A stretch of DNA of 64,000 bases from Uloborus plumipes. Taxonomy: Eukaryota; Arthropoda; Arachnida; Araneae; Uloboridae. A program made the position numbers and the translations under genes. The stretch's first letter is position 1; every line of letters begins with the position of its first letter. Below, one piece after another: positions 22,931-34,498 of the stretch. The notes under the pieces were generated by a model. It was not told the DNA's origin, searched no databases, and saw only the letters and a program-made list of their open reading frames with translations. The stretch lies in contig JAXGGA010001149.1 of NCBI GenBank assembly GCA_038373865.1, positions 62,001-126,000 on the forward strand, given 5' to 3'.

Positions 22931-23235
22931 AACTAATTTCATGCTAAAATCTAGGTTAGCCTTACACTGGAAATTCATTGTTGAACACACTTAGCTCCGA
23001 AAATATCGGTAAAAATCGGTGCTTGTCTAGGAATAATCGATTTTTCCTCTTGTTAAATTCTAATAAAAAGTAGCCTATGACACTCGAGACTCGAAAACGA
23101 ATCAATTGGCACCTCATTCATCAAAATCGAATGAATAGTTTAGGAGCTACGGTGGAACATCCTTAACCACAAACATAGCCAGACTGCTAAAAACATAACC
23201 CTTCCTTTAGGCTTTGCCGTAGTCGGGTAAAAACA
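22931..23235 (+). repeat. Direct-repeat copy 2 (empty site)
   Basis: A 305-bp copy of the sequence flanking the fold-back element, without it. It ends CCGTAGTCGGGTAAAAA. Confidence 0.85.
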
Positions 23236-26200
23236 AAACCCTTGCCGAAGCAGTTCCTGTTTTTTTAAAATTATTATTATTATTATTATTTCGATCATAT
23301 ATTGGGAGTATCACAAAAGGCTGTGGAAGAGTCTGTAAAATTTTTGACAGTTGGAGCAAATTTTTCCCTAAAAAGTCTGAAAGCGTAGAACCAAGGTCGC
23401 AGTATTGTTATACATGTTATTAAAATCTCTCAAGATGCTACTCTGCCTGTTCTAAACAACAGCTTTTGGGCATAATTAGGAAACAAACTGATCTTACAAC
23501 GTGGAAAGACATGGACTTAAATTGCTTGACAGCAGAGGAAGCAGACTTCGAGAGTAATGGTGTTAGCTTTATTTTCCTGGTATACTCTTATTCAGCGATT
23601 TGGTGTTCAAGAACTTTGGGGGAGCACTGGAGTTATGGATTCTACGCGACTTTGTCTGTTGGTAACATTCACTAAAAAACAGAGGAAAACATTTCAACCA
23701 TCCACGCACTATCTAGACCAAATCACTAAAGTACATTTTACACTAAAAAAGCAGCTGTTCATCGTGTTTTATGAAATATTTGGAGAAGTTTGGTATATCA
23801 TCCGACTGGAATATGTGGAACAAATTCGTAAATCAAGCAAAAGAATACGTAGTGCATATAATACGAAAGGGCCATTCTGTAAATTTTTAGATGAACTAAA
23901 ATTATAGCTGTATCCTCATGTGAAGAATATTGACTTGTTATTTGAAGAATTGTGAAGAATTTGCCACCTTCTAGTGCAAAGAGTGGCACGGGCATTAATT
24001 GAGATAATATTTTTGCACATTGTACCTTTAGAATTACAGGGTGGTAAAGGCGGTTCTTCGAGTATTCTTTCAGAGTAGATAAATCATAATCAACAACAAG
24101 ATTGGAACTGCAAAAAGAGATCAAGAAGTTCTCCTAAACTGCTACAACACGTCTGAATTTTCATATTTCTTCTCATTCCATTTTAACTAAATTTAAATTT
24201 TTCTTGATAATCGCTTGGACAGCAGGACTTTTTACTGGTTTGTAATACAGTTGTATCTTTTAGCATAAAAGAAGCGGTAGATTAGCATTTTCTCGAAAAA
24301 GTAAAAGGGTTAATACCATCTTTTATGGTTAAGTCTTGGTAGTGAAAAACGAAAAAAAAAAATGAAAAAAATGAAAAAAAAAAAATCAATAAATCGATTT
24401 TTAATTATTTTTTCGAATAAATTTCTAACAGTGCAGATTAAAGACAAATAGCATCAGACAAATTAGTAAAAAAATTTGCAATTTTCATGCAAATCGGTCA
24501 AGTAGTAACATAGATATGAGCATTTATAGGATCGAGCGGCCGCCATCTTTGATGACGTCATAACAGGAAAATGTACCTCGATACGGAAGTCCACCCGAGT
24601 CTAAAATACTTTCTAAGACACCTACTTACCATTTTTGAAAAGAAATTCTCCCCATTTAAATTTCCTACAGATGTACTGGGCATTTATATAGCATTTATGA
24701 GAGCGAGCGGCCGCCATCTTTGATGATGTCATAGCAGAAAAACGCACCAGGTGGCGAATGTCCACCCGAGTCCAAAATACTTCCTAGGGCACCTACTAAA
24801 CATTTTTGAAAAAAAATTCTCCGTACTCAAACATTCCTACAGAAGTGCTGTCAGATCCTGGACTAAATCAAAAAAGGGCTGATATTTCTACCCGGAGTTA
24901 TATAGAAGGTAAATAATGGCATTTTTCTCTTTTATCCTCTTAACTCAATTACACACTGCAGGCAGAATTATTATTTTTATTTTATTTAGAACAGAAATGT
25001 TGGCCAGGAGAGGGACATCGAAAATGTTACATACCTCATTTTGAACTAAAGAATAATAATACGAATAGCAGACACATTCTATAGACAAAATACTCTATGA
25101 GTCCAAAGAAGGGATGAGAATAAACAGTGTTATAGTACTGCAGATTTAAAATTCCTTCTTTTTGCCTTTAATAATTGAACCAATTTGTAGGCCAGGAGAG
25201 GGACATGCAATCTGGGGACAAACTTCAAAATGATCTACCTGATTATATAATCATTTAAATAAGCTAAAACAACACTATATTACATTCATAACTATACATA
25301 ATTCAACACTACAAGTGGAATTTGTGCAATGTTCACGTAAAATTTTAAAATAATTTATTTACATTTTAGAAACAGGGTGGGACACGCAAAAAAGGTGACT
25401 TTTTGGCTATTCAAAAATTTTTTTAGAAAAATTTAAATGAAAAATTGCTTTAATATGAATTGAATAACATGAGAATAAGTATTTCTAACAATTAAAAAAA
25501 TAAAAAAACTTTCTAGGTCAAATATTTTTTGTGCTGTCCTACGGGGACATTATATTGTTCGGATTTTGGAGAATCACCGTTAAATAACAATTCCGCGTTG
25601 CCAAAACTCGTTTGCCAAATACCATAAAAATTTGAATTTACGCTGATGTGATTAAATATGAAATCCATTGTTATGATGAAACGTGGTTGCTATGAAACAG
25701 TAACAATAAGGGTAATCATAAAGAAAATGACGAAAGAATATTTCTCAATCTACATACATAAGACTACTTTTGAAAACGTATGTCTGGGGTAATCTTCCAA
25801 ACTACTGAACCGATTTTAACCATTTTTTCACCGTAGATAGCTACAGTAACAGGGAGCAGGATAAGCTATAATTTATTTCTAAAAAGCTTAGTTTAAAAAA
25901 GTTATTATGAAAAACACTTAATTTTATGTCATTTCCCCATTAAATGATTAAATTTTCAAGCCATTGTTGCAAAAATTTGGTGCCATGCAGCAACAATATT
26001 GATTGTAATCATATTGAAAATTTTGAACCAAGGCTTCTCTGGAGTAAGTACGGAATTTATTGCCTTCTAAGGATTTTTATATTTATCTGAGCCGACAATC
26101 GCTAACGGGTGAAATAAAAAAAAAAAATGATTTTGGCAATAGTTAGAGAATAGAAAGTGTTTATAGTCAAAAAAATTTCTAAATTAGGTTCTTTCGATGT

Positions 26201-26668
26201 TTTCACCTCACCAATGTTGTCACGAGGATAGAAACTAATAATGGGACTTATTTAACGAGCAATATTTGGAAATGGTTAATTTCAGTGCGATTGATACTGT
26301 AAATATACACTCAGGCACATTGAAAATAGCGACCCCAGAAAAAATCGTCGAATTGTAATGAAATTTAATACACATAATGATACAGATGAGAGACTCACTT
26401 GATCTCAAAATGAAGACAATTAAACTAATACAGGGTGAGCAACGACACAAATACAGGGAATCTGTACAATGTCGAGACTTGGCAAATAAGTACAGCGTAA
26501 TGTGATATGCAAATGATCCAAGTTTTGTGCCATGCTCATACACGCCGAAATGGTGCTTAAATCAGGGAGGGGGTTCTTAACCGGCCAACGTTACATTGAT
26601 GATATTCTTCGACCCTATGTAGGGCCTTTCCTAAATGGTCTCCCAGGGGCAATTTTCCAGCAAGATAA

Positions 26669-28269
26669 CCCAGCTAGCACACGAGCGTTGGGCCAACGTT
26701 TTCACGTTACGTTAGACCAACGTCGGTCTCTAACGTTAGAACATACGTTAATGTGCACCGTCGGAAAACGGTTATACAACGGTTGGTTTCCAGCGTTATC
26801 TGAACGCTTTTCCAACGTCGTTCTAATGTAAAAACAACAGTGAACCAATCAATTCCAAACGTTATTCCGATGTAAATAACAACGGATAACCAACATTTTC
26901 TCGCATTATTTCACTTTAAATTTCAACGCTAAACCTACTATTTTGCAACGATGTGCAAAAGGTTTAGGACAACTGTATGTTTTAAATGATACAATGTATA
27001 TTTGTTATGCAAATACATATGAACACAAAAAATTTAAATATTGATTTACAAAGAAACTTTTACCTTTTTTCTCCCCTTTTGAATAATTACATCTCTCATC
27101 TGTTTTTCTTTTCAAGAAATATCATTTACCAGCAAGATTATTCTTAAGACAGAATATAAAATCCTGCCATTAAAAATAACCCAACTAGTATTTTTTCTTC
27201 TTTATTTAATCGCCAGTGTAAACACGCAAATCCATGGAAATAGAGCAGAACAGCTAACATATAAATATCATACATAAAAACACAGAAAATATAAAAGTTT
27301 GTAAAATTAAATAATATTCGCTTTAAAAAAACACACACAAGGATTCAGCTATATCTTCAAAACAAGTTAATGATGCGAAATGGAGTTGGTTAATTTTGAA
27401 TATTGTGAAAAATGCCCAACTGAGCATTTTTTTTTTCAACTGAATTTTTTTTTATACGAAAGGAGTTTCAATGTTATTTTCAACAACAAAACAATCATTA
27501 AAAGATACTGTTTTATTTCTATGCAACACATGTGGAACTTATATAATTAAAAGTATTCCTTAACTTTAAAAGAAGAGTAACAAACTCCTTTTCCTTTTTG
27601 CTAAATCAAAGACAGAACAATGAGGATGAAAATTATTGAAATCACTGACACTATAATTCCGAGCAATGGAGAGTTAAAATAAAGGATATTGAAATAGTCA
27701 AAAAGAAATAAATGGGACCAAATCGTGAAAATTTCACCACCGTACATACAGCATATAATATACTAAAGAACAAGATAACCAATTAAAAACCACCACACAA
27801 CACTCAAAAGTACCTATTCTAAATAAAGGAAAAATATAAAATTCAAAGCATTCATAAAGTTCGTCACTTACTTTGGGAGATTAAAAATGCACAGCGAAGA
27901 TTGAGCACTTGTTTGGAGCTACGGCAAACACGTGTGAAGGGGAGAAATTCTGTCATTGGAATGAAAATAAATGGCTCTACTGCGCATCCCTCACCCCCCA
28001 TCGAGCCCTCCATTACGCTTCATCCACTCACAAATCATCAACGAGCTTGAAACAAGTTGGGCGTGAAGGTGAAACAGGTTTGAAAGTTGGAAGCAGGTTA
28101 GATTAACGTTAGGTTTAAAATCGGTTCCTTTTAAACGCTCATCCGATCATTCGAATGATCGGATAAGTGTTATAAAAAGAACCGATTTCCAACCGAACAT
28201 TAATCCAACCTTTGCGAATGCATTTTCAACCTTTCCCCAACGGAAACCCGACGGGTTGTGCTACCTGGG
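26669..28269. mobile_element. Unclassified 1.6-kb TIR element inside Tc1
   Basis: Removing 26,669-28,269 plus one AA restores an uninterrupted Tc1 transposase segment, so the borders are well supported (AA at 26,667-26,668 and 28,270-28,271). Inverted ends are CCCAGCTAGCACA and CCCAGGTAGCACA. The left 200 bp is rich in AACGTT/CCAACG palindromes, and a large hairpin lies near the right end. No coding sequence. Confidence 0.8.
28086..28218. repeat. Hairpin centred at 28,152
   Basis: The perfect core CCGATCATTCGAATGATCGG (28,143-28,162) extends as an imperfect palindrome of about 65-bp arms, including CGGTTC..GAACCG and GTTGGA..TCCAAC. Confidence 0.85.
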
Positions 28270-29095
28270 AATGCTCGTCCGCACACAGCAAGAGTTGCTC
28301 AAGACTTTCTACGTCATTTTCAGACTCTTCCATGGCCGGCCCTCTCCCCCGACTTATCCTCTATAGAGCATGTGTGGGATCAACTAAAACGTCAGATGCC
28401 ATCGTGTCACTCTGTGCGTGATTTGGAGTTGGCTGTTACAAATTTGTGGGCCCATCTGCCTCAGGACAACATCAGGCGTCTAATCAACTCAATGCCGGAC
28501 CGTGTGGCGGCATGTATTGTAGCTAGAGGTGGTCTAACGCGCTATTGAAGTTGCTCTGTATTTGTGTCCTGGCACACCCTGTATTCGTTCAATTGTCTTG
28601 ATTTTGTGATCAAGTGAATCTCTCATCTGTATCATTATGTGTATCAAATTTCATTTCAATCCGATGCTTTCTTCTTGGGTCGCTATTTTCAATGTGCCTG
28701 AGTGTATATTTAATTTAATATACCCAGCTTATAACATTTCCTATTTACTCAAACATTATTTGTAGCTTGCTATTTTTTTTTTAGCTTGCATTATTTTTTT
28801 TATAGTTTATCCATAACATAGCCATTGTTTACAGAAGTAGCCATTATGTTTATAGATATGCACTTTAGTGTTGGGAAATTTATGAATGAGTTTCACTAAA
28901 CCACCCTACACCAACAGAAACCCGGGCAGGGCCGGGTACTCGGCTAGTATGTTAATAAAGGCACAAAAAACGGGTTTTTTTTGTGAAAACTTTCGTTTTT
29001 ATAGAAAAAACGCCGATGTAGGGGAACTCGGAAACCAAAACTTTATCCAAATACAATTTTTTTTTCAAAATCGTTAGAGCCGTTTTCGAGATCCG

Positions 29096-29097
<2 letters not shown>

Positions 29098-29158
<61 letters not shown>
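29098..29158. repeat. (TA)n microsatellite
   Basis: About 60 bp of uninterrupted AT dinucleotides at the edge of the interspersed repeat. Confidence 0.95.
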
Positions 29159-29160
<2 letters not shown>

Positions 29161-29513
29161 CAATTAAAATGAAAAAGAAGCCATTTATCTAATTTATGCA
29201 GCTTATAAATGGTATTTATGGAAACGTACCATATAAAATCATTTGTTACAAGCATTACTAAAATGACACTTAGAATTACAAAGAACATTATCTCGCTCAT
29301 TGTTTGGAAAGTGTAAGTTCTTACTAAGCCCCATTGAAATGAGAAATTTAATCAATTCCTAGTCCATTAGCTTAGAATATCATATCTAGTTCAAATCTTG
29401 CAACTCAATTTTTATTCCTTTCCTGTCATCGAATTCTTTCAAAATTTGGAATGCGATCTCAGACTCGATGACAATGCAGTATTTTATAAGCAATTTTAAT
29501 TAATTGCCTGCCG

Positions 29514-29652
29514 GCCACCTCGTCTAGAGGTCAGCGACGTCTGACCGTGATGCGGTGGCCCCGGGTTCGAGTCCCAGCTGGGCCATGGGCGTACTTTCTC
29601 TCTCTCCTGTCATTGTCCTCTCTGTGTGTGAAAGTGAGATGAATGGATGCCT
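29514..29652 (+). repeat. tRNA-derived SINE-like sequence
   Basis: TCGTCTAGAGGTCAGCG resembles a pol III A box and GGTTCGAGTCC (29,563-29,573) is a perfect B box, followed by a CT-rich tail (CTTTCTCTCTCTCC). The anticodon arm and acceptor pairing are poor, so it is not a real tRNA gene. Confidence 0.6.
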
Positions 29653-29654
29653 AT

Positions 29655-29780
29655 AGGGATGCACCGATTAATCGGCAGTACCGATTAATCGGCCACTTTG
29701 CCGATTATTAATAAACGGCAAAATCGGGCCGATTAATCTGCCGAAAAATATTTTTCAGATATTATTCTTTAAAGTATATT
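29655..29780 (+). repeat. hAT-type terminus
   Basis: TAGGGATGCACCGATTAATC, then repeated CCGATTAATCGG palindromes. Same family as 9,551; no opposite end found. Confidence 0.55.
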
Positions 29781-30090
29781 TTCACTAGGAAACTATGATG
29801 AATAATTTTATTAACAGTAATAATAATCCTCATAGTTGATATAAAGTTTTTTTTAATGACTTCTCCTACTTTGAATAAATATACAGTACCAGGGGACCGA
29901 GCCCGCTCGGTTAAAAAAAAAAGAGGTTTGTAAACTCGTGTTTTTTTCTAAAATGCGAAGTACTTATTTAGATAAACTTGAAAAATATTTTTAAGCCTTT
30001 GGTTGCAATTATGCTTTTAAAACAGCCGTAATTTGTTTTAAAAAACACAACCTTTTTTAATCCATGCTCACCGTAAAATCACACCCAATT

Positions 30091-30494
30091 TCATTTCATT
30101 TGGCGCCTAAAGCGTGGGAGGGGTTGATGAGAATGTATGCAGAGTCCATGTTCTCCAGTACGCATTTGGTTCCAGTTGGTTTTGACTTTCACTTGACTTC
30201 ACACTCCAAGATTCCCCCGTACATACCACAACTCGTAGTTTAACCGGGATGGGGCCTTGAAGAGCGCTCTGTTCATTTTTGAACCAGGCCCAAGGGCCGA
30301 GCAAACCCTTGGCCCAGCATCCCCCAGAGGTATCGTTTCACTTGGAGGATTTTATGACCACGAACATTTTTAACGTCCCCCAGTCACTATTAATGAAGAC
30401 GGTGGATCTTTGATCGGCTGGGCTTCCTCTATATGATCGGACCGGGACCCTCTGGTTACGAGTCCGACGACTTACCGATCGGACTACCGCGGTA
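30091..30494 (-). mobile_element. SINE with tRNA-like head and 11-bp target duplication
   Basis: CACACCCAATT occurs at 30,080-30,090 and 30,495-30,505, flanking 404 bp. Read on the minus strand the element starts TACCGCGGTAGTCCGATCGG (A-box-like) and has GGTCCCGGTCC (weak B box) about 50 nt later. It lacks a coding frame. An exact 11-bp direct repeat is typical of LINE-mobilised insertions. Confidence 0.65.
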
Positions 30495-30539
30495 CACACC
30501 CAATTCTAACTTTCTTTTGATCGATCTCTTTTAAATTTC

Positions 30540-30628
30540 AAAAACAATAAAATTCTAACGTGTTGCCAAAACTCGTTTGTCAAATACCATAAAAATTTAA
30601 ATTTACGCTGATGTGATTAAATATGAAA
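30540..30628 (-). repeat. Partial copy of the 10,083 repeat family
   Basis: GTTGCCAAAACTCGTTTGTC..GATTAAATATGAAA matches 25,595-25,665. It stops where the G-rich end of the next hAT element begins. Confidence 0.7.
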
Positions 30629-30855
30629 GAGAGTGGGGGGGGGGGGGGCAAACGAAAAAAATAACAACCAATGGAGCACAAACTTTTTTTTATTCCTTAT
30701 TTCTTAATTTCTTAGCGAAAAATAAAATCTAAATATGTTTACATGCCAAATACGCTTTTTCTTTTGGCGGTTCTGTAGATTAATTCCTTGCAAATGGAAT
30801 CTAGATCCAATTTAGCAATACGAGATTTGTGTATGTTCAGCAGAAGGAGGCGAGT

Positions 30856-31253
30856 CTAACGTTTTTGCGACACATTGGATCGCAAGTACGTTTTTACTCG
30901 CCGAAGTGAACTAAATGACCTTTCGGCCGATGCTACTGAAGCTGGAACCGTGCGAATAAGTTCAGCTAATTTAAAATCTTCCCTCAGTAGCTGTCTAACG
31001 GTACTTGATTCTGCTACCATATTTTCGCAAATATCAAAGGTAGATAATTCTCCCTTTGTTACAGCCGGTAGCAGAATCAATTGGGCCTCTAACTTATCGA
31101 CATCGAAGTCACTTCCATGGACACCCGATTCTCTTGCAAGGGATTTTCTCTTGCTGTACGTGTCAGCACTTCTAGCTGAACAATATTCATCATTCCAGTT
31201 TGGTGGAACCGCTTTTTAATTTCTATGTTCATTACTTCGAAAAAGCATTGTTG
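30856..31253 (-). pseudogene. hAT transposase C-terminal part
   Basis: Contains CFFEVMNIEIKKRF, then TVPASVASAERSFSSLRRVK and TYLRSNVSQKR: the conserved hAT dimerisation region with its SAERSFS core. Two frames are needed, so it is broken. It continues, after the 4.3-kb insertion, into the piece at 35,540-36,850. Confidence 0.85.
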
Positions 31254-32399
31254 TAGTAGAGGGGCTATGGTCCAAAATATAGCCGGAAACTGCATTTTGT
31301 GATAAAAGCATGAAAGTTGGTATGCATGTAGACAATGTATTTATAAACATTTTTAGAAAGGGAGCCATTCCGAAATCCCCACCCAAACCCCACCGGCGGC
31401 CATTTTTGGTCAAAAATTCCGAAATTGCTTTTCTTATTTCTTTTTCAAAAAACACCTTTTTTATCATCTTATTAGAGTTTAATTATGTTAAACAAAGTTT
31501 AGAAAGCCGTCAAAATAGCTTAAAACCGATTAATTTTAATAGTACTCACTAAAAATTCGTTTTTTTTTCTGAAAAACTGAAATTGATCAAAATCTTAATA
31601 AATTGTTTTCAGGGGCCGGTTTAAGGGTGTCCAACTATGTATTTGAAAGCACTATATTAAAGAAAAACAATTGAGTTGCATTAAAATCCCAGCAATCCGA
31701 ACCCCAAAAATCCGAAACTTTGGAAAACCCGAGCATATTTTTTAAAACTTACTCATAAAAATGTATTGCAAAACTGAAAATAAAAACAGAAATTAAAAAT
31801 CATAAGCAAAGCTAGTACTTTTTCAAAACTTAAAAAAACCGTTTGAATTGTTACTTAAGAATGAATATTTACCTTTGATTAATTAAAATAAAACCAGTTT
31901 TCTTTTTGGACGAAAAAAGTAATAAAAAAACTTCAAACATTTTGAAAAAAAAAAGCGCAATATCATGGAAATTTCACTCACATTCAGCAGGATTATAAGT
32001 TACGCTTGCACCTATAAAATAGGGGGGAGAGGGAGGCACGATCATATTTTTATACATCTGCGAAATTCTAAAGAAAAAGCTTTAAAACAAAGTTCAAGTT
32101 TTTTTTCTCATTAAACGATTTGAGGAGTTTGTTCTCTAATTCTGAAAGATGAGAGAAGAAAAAAATAATTGCTGTAATAAAAAGTTTAGTGCTGTGTTAA
32201 TTAAGCAACATCTCTACTACTTATAATATTGTGCTGTTATTGAAAAGTAACCCTTTATAACAAAAGAAACAACTGAATTTCAATATAAATCTGAGCAGGT
32301 AATTATATACAATGATTATGTGTAATGGCTATATATACAAGCTGATTTTACGTAATTGAACTGGCTAGTAATTTACATAGATATACAACATTTTCCATT

Positions 32400-34110
32400 G
32401 CAGAATTTACACATTGGTACACATAGTCCATTTTTGAAGCACCAACAAGTTTTTGAGAGCAGTTTGTGTCACTTGCATGACGTAAATTCGCTTAAGACAT
32501 TTCACCTCTTTCAAGAATTCATTTGTTAATTTAGTTTCTATGAAAAGCATTTCTGACTTATTTAATCCATCAAAATTAGATTGTGGTGGTTCCTTCACTG
32601 AAAGATATGCTGGATTTACAAATAATGATATACCTGATGTGGTAACAGAGCGACCTTTTTAGAAGATGGTATTTCGGGAAATACAAGAGGAATTTTTGAG
32701 CCTTGCTGCTGAAATGACGCATGCTGAAACATTGAAGTGCTTGTTATATGGAAAGAGTCCTTATTTGCTGTACTACTAGAGTTATAATAAAAATTATCGT
32801 GCGCGGCCGGTATAAAAACAAAGATCTTGAAATGTGAGGGAAATGTAGTTTTACATTTATCAATTTGTTTAACTGATGCTTTGCAGAGTCCAGTAGAAAT
32901 GTTTAGAAGCCTTGGGTAAGAAATGAAAAGTTCCAAAATATGCATTATGTCAACAAGACTTTTTCTTCTAGTCTGTTCGTATACTTTCATGGCCAAATAA
33001 ACAGGTATTGGTTGTTCCTTGTTTAGTTGATGCTTGATAGTTTGCTTTGTTAATTTGTTTGAAGTATATATATATGCATATTAAATACAACTGACAAATT
33101 GCAAGTAATGGTTGAGAAGGAAGACCATCAATATTGCAAGTACCATATAACAAGTTATTTAAAAGGACGGAAGAAGAGGATCAACAGCTTCTTGCTGACT
33201 CTTCAAATCCACCTTCGATGCTGACAGTTGACTTTAAAATGCATGTCCTAGTAGAATTCACTATCATGTCACTTGCGACAGCATCTTCGAAACTGCTAGT
33301 ACTGGAGACACATATTGATTCACTTACCTTTACAAACTAAAATATATTCAAAGCCTGATTTCTCAGCATGCATATGTCCATGTTCGAAGTGTGATAATAT
33401 CTTTGCTCTAAGCCCGGTATTGTCAACATCATTAGCAAATTTATTTTCGATTGATAAATTGTGTTGTAGCATAAGTCTTCTATTCCTTCAGAATAATATT
33501 TTAGTCGAACGAATATTCTGAAAATTGGATACTTATCACCTTTGTTAACTCTAAGATTTTGCAAGTAAGAAATTACTCGGTGTAGGGCAATTAATTCAAT
33601 TCGTGAATAAATATTTTCCTCAGAACAATCATTTGCTGTTCTTCATGAGTGATAAAGTTTTACAAGTAAAGTTTTACGAATGCAAGTACAGTGGTGCTTC
33701 CATTCTTGAGCTATTATGTCAGCTTGCGCCAACTCAGCAGTGAGCGTACTGTCTGCTTTTACTAACACGCAATTTCGTATTTTCTGTTAACTGATTTCAT
33801 CAGAACTAGATGTAACTCCTGTCTATTTTCACCAGGCTTATCAGAAAAGAAACACAAATCTGGAAAGGATGAAGTACATTTCTTTCTCTTCTGCTGAACT
33901 GAAGCCTCTTCAAAATGTTTACTTACGTGGCACTCTTCAAAGTTTTCCTTTCTTTTTCTTTCTTCAGCTCTTCTGACTTTTTCACTGTTATACCTCAAGA
34001 TACAAGAGTTATACCACTTATCCCTCTTTTCATTAAATTTTTCCGATACAAATAATTCTTCAAATTTAAATCTACCTACATTTACGAAGTCTGATAATTA
34101 CCTAATTTTT
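32400..34110 (-). pseudogene. Decayed gene of the 4.3-kb TIR element
   Basis: Minus-strand pieces in order: DKWYNSCILRYNSEKVRRAE (about 34,020-33,950), DLCFFSDKPGENRQELH, AELAQADIIAQEWKHHC (about 33,735), YPIFRIFVRLKYYSEGI (about 33,520), then HFKIFVFIPAAHDNFYYNSS and ANKDSFHITSTSMFQHASF (about 32,850-32,710). I associate this order of Cys/His-containing N-terminus followed by a DN..N.S..T..SFH segment with large uncharacterised proteins of arthropod and cnidarian repeats, but I cannot name the family. Stops and frameshifts make it non-functional. Confidence 0.5.
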
Positions 34111-34306
34111 GCCTGTTTTGACAGAATTTCGAACGTTGTTTCATAACCTCAGTACAAGACTGATATATTTAAAGTTGCTGCAGGGCACAATAGATTTTTT
34201 TGAAGTTTATTTCGAACAAAAAATAAATTTAATCCAGTAAATATATGTTGTAATAATTTTGGTAAAAGCAACATTTCCTGTGGTTGTTTTCACCAAACAT
34301 AACCCT

Positions 34307-34498
34307 TGAAGTTAAAAATGCAAGACAACGTGTCTACAAGTACAAATAAAAGGATTAAAAAGAGTTAGAAAACTCTGGCAAATAGCTATTTCGGGCCTAT
34401 TATAAATGCCCCGAAATAGCTATTTGCCAGAGTTTTCTAACTCTTTTTAATCCTTTTATTTGTACTTGTAGACACGTTGTCTTGCATTTTTAACTTCA
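34307..34498. repeat. Snap-back palindrome, 88-bp arms
   Basis: The arms 34,307-34,395 and 34,411-34,498 are near-perfect inverted copies with a 15-nt loop. A 15-bp direct repeat CAAACATAACCCTTG flanks the segment (34,294-34,308 and 34,532-34,546). Confidence 0.9.

Larger units (their letters stand above)
17469..24864. mobile_element. Large palindromic element with CRE/YY1-bearing arms
   Basis: Inverted arms run from AGTCC[T/A]GGATCTGACAGC at 17,469 inward to about 18,630, and from 24,864 inward to about 24,030. The arms contain tandem ~170-bp units (four left, two right) and then a unique part with a short coding relic. The inner 5.4 kb holds several other repeats. No target duplication is clear, and the outer border may extend further. 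Family not identified. Confidence 0.6.
11880..25579. mobile_element. Candidate large TTAA-flanked element (13.7 kb, nested insertions)
   Basis: TTAA at 11,876-11,879 is followed by GGGTGATTCTCCAAAATCC. The inverted match (CGGTGATTCTCCAAAATCC) ends at 25,579 and is followed by TTAA. TTAA duplications with short inverted ends are typical of piggyBac and Kolobok elements. The ends could belong to two unrelated copies, since only about 19 bp match and no transposase is visible. Confidence 0.4.
26532..28548 (+). pseudogene. Tc1-like transposase remnant, split
   Basis: The left piece reads TGQRYIDDILRPYVGPFLNG and PGAIFQQDN, the second catalytic Asp region. After the insertion it resumes with ARPHTARVAQDFL, SPDLSSIEHVWDQLKRQ (third acidic-residue region) and ends ARGGLTRY. 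The paired-type DNA-binding half is missing, so it is inactive. Confidence 0.88.
26308..28704 (+). mobile_element. Tc1-like element with long TIRs, interrupted
   Basis: TA on both sides. Inverted ends start CACTCAGGCACATTGAAAAT and remain similar for about 130 bp, to TACAGGGTG. The transposase reads in plus orientation but lacks its N-terminal half and is split by an inserted element at 26,669-28,269. Confidence 0.88.
25749..28947 (+). mobile_element. Helitron, non-autonomous, interrupted by Tc1
   Basis: Starts TCTACATACATAAGACTACT after an A. Ends with hairpin CCCGGGCAGGGCCGGG, TACTCGG and CTAG followed by T. Without insertions it is about 0.8 kb. It splits an interspersed repeat, which supports both borders. 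Confidence 0.75.
25585..29100 (-). repeat. Interspersed repeat split by nested insertions
   Basis: 25,585-25,748 matches, inverted, the inner half of the copy at 10,083-10,375; 28,948-29,100 matches, inverted, the outer half. The Helitron at 25,749-28,947 separates them. Confidence 0.7.

Noticed and set aside
17469..24864. Polinton/Maverick because of AGT-type ends and long inverted repeats
   Set aside because: No 6-bp duplication and no polymerase B, integrase, ATPase or capsid sequence in the interior.
29514..29590. Functional tRNA gene
   Set aside because: Good B box but no consistent acceptor and anticodon stems, and a CT-rich tail follows; SINE-type sequence instead.
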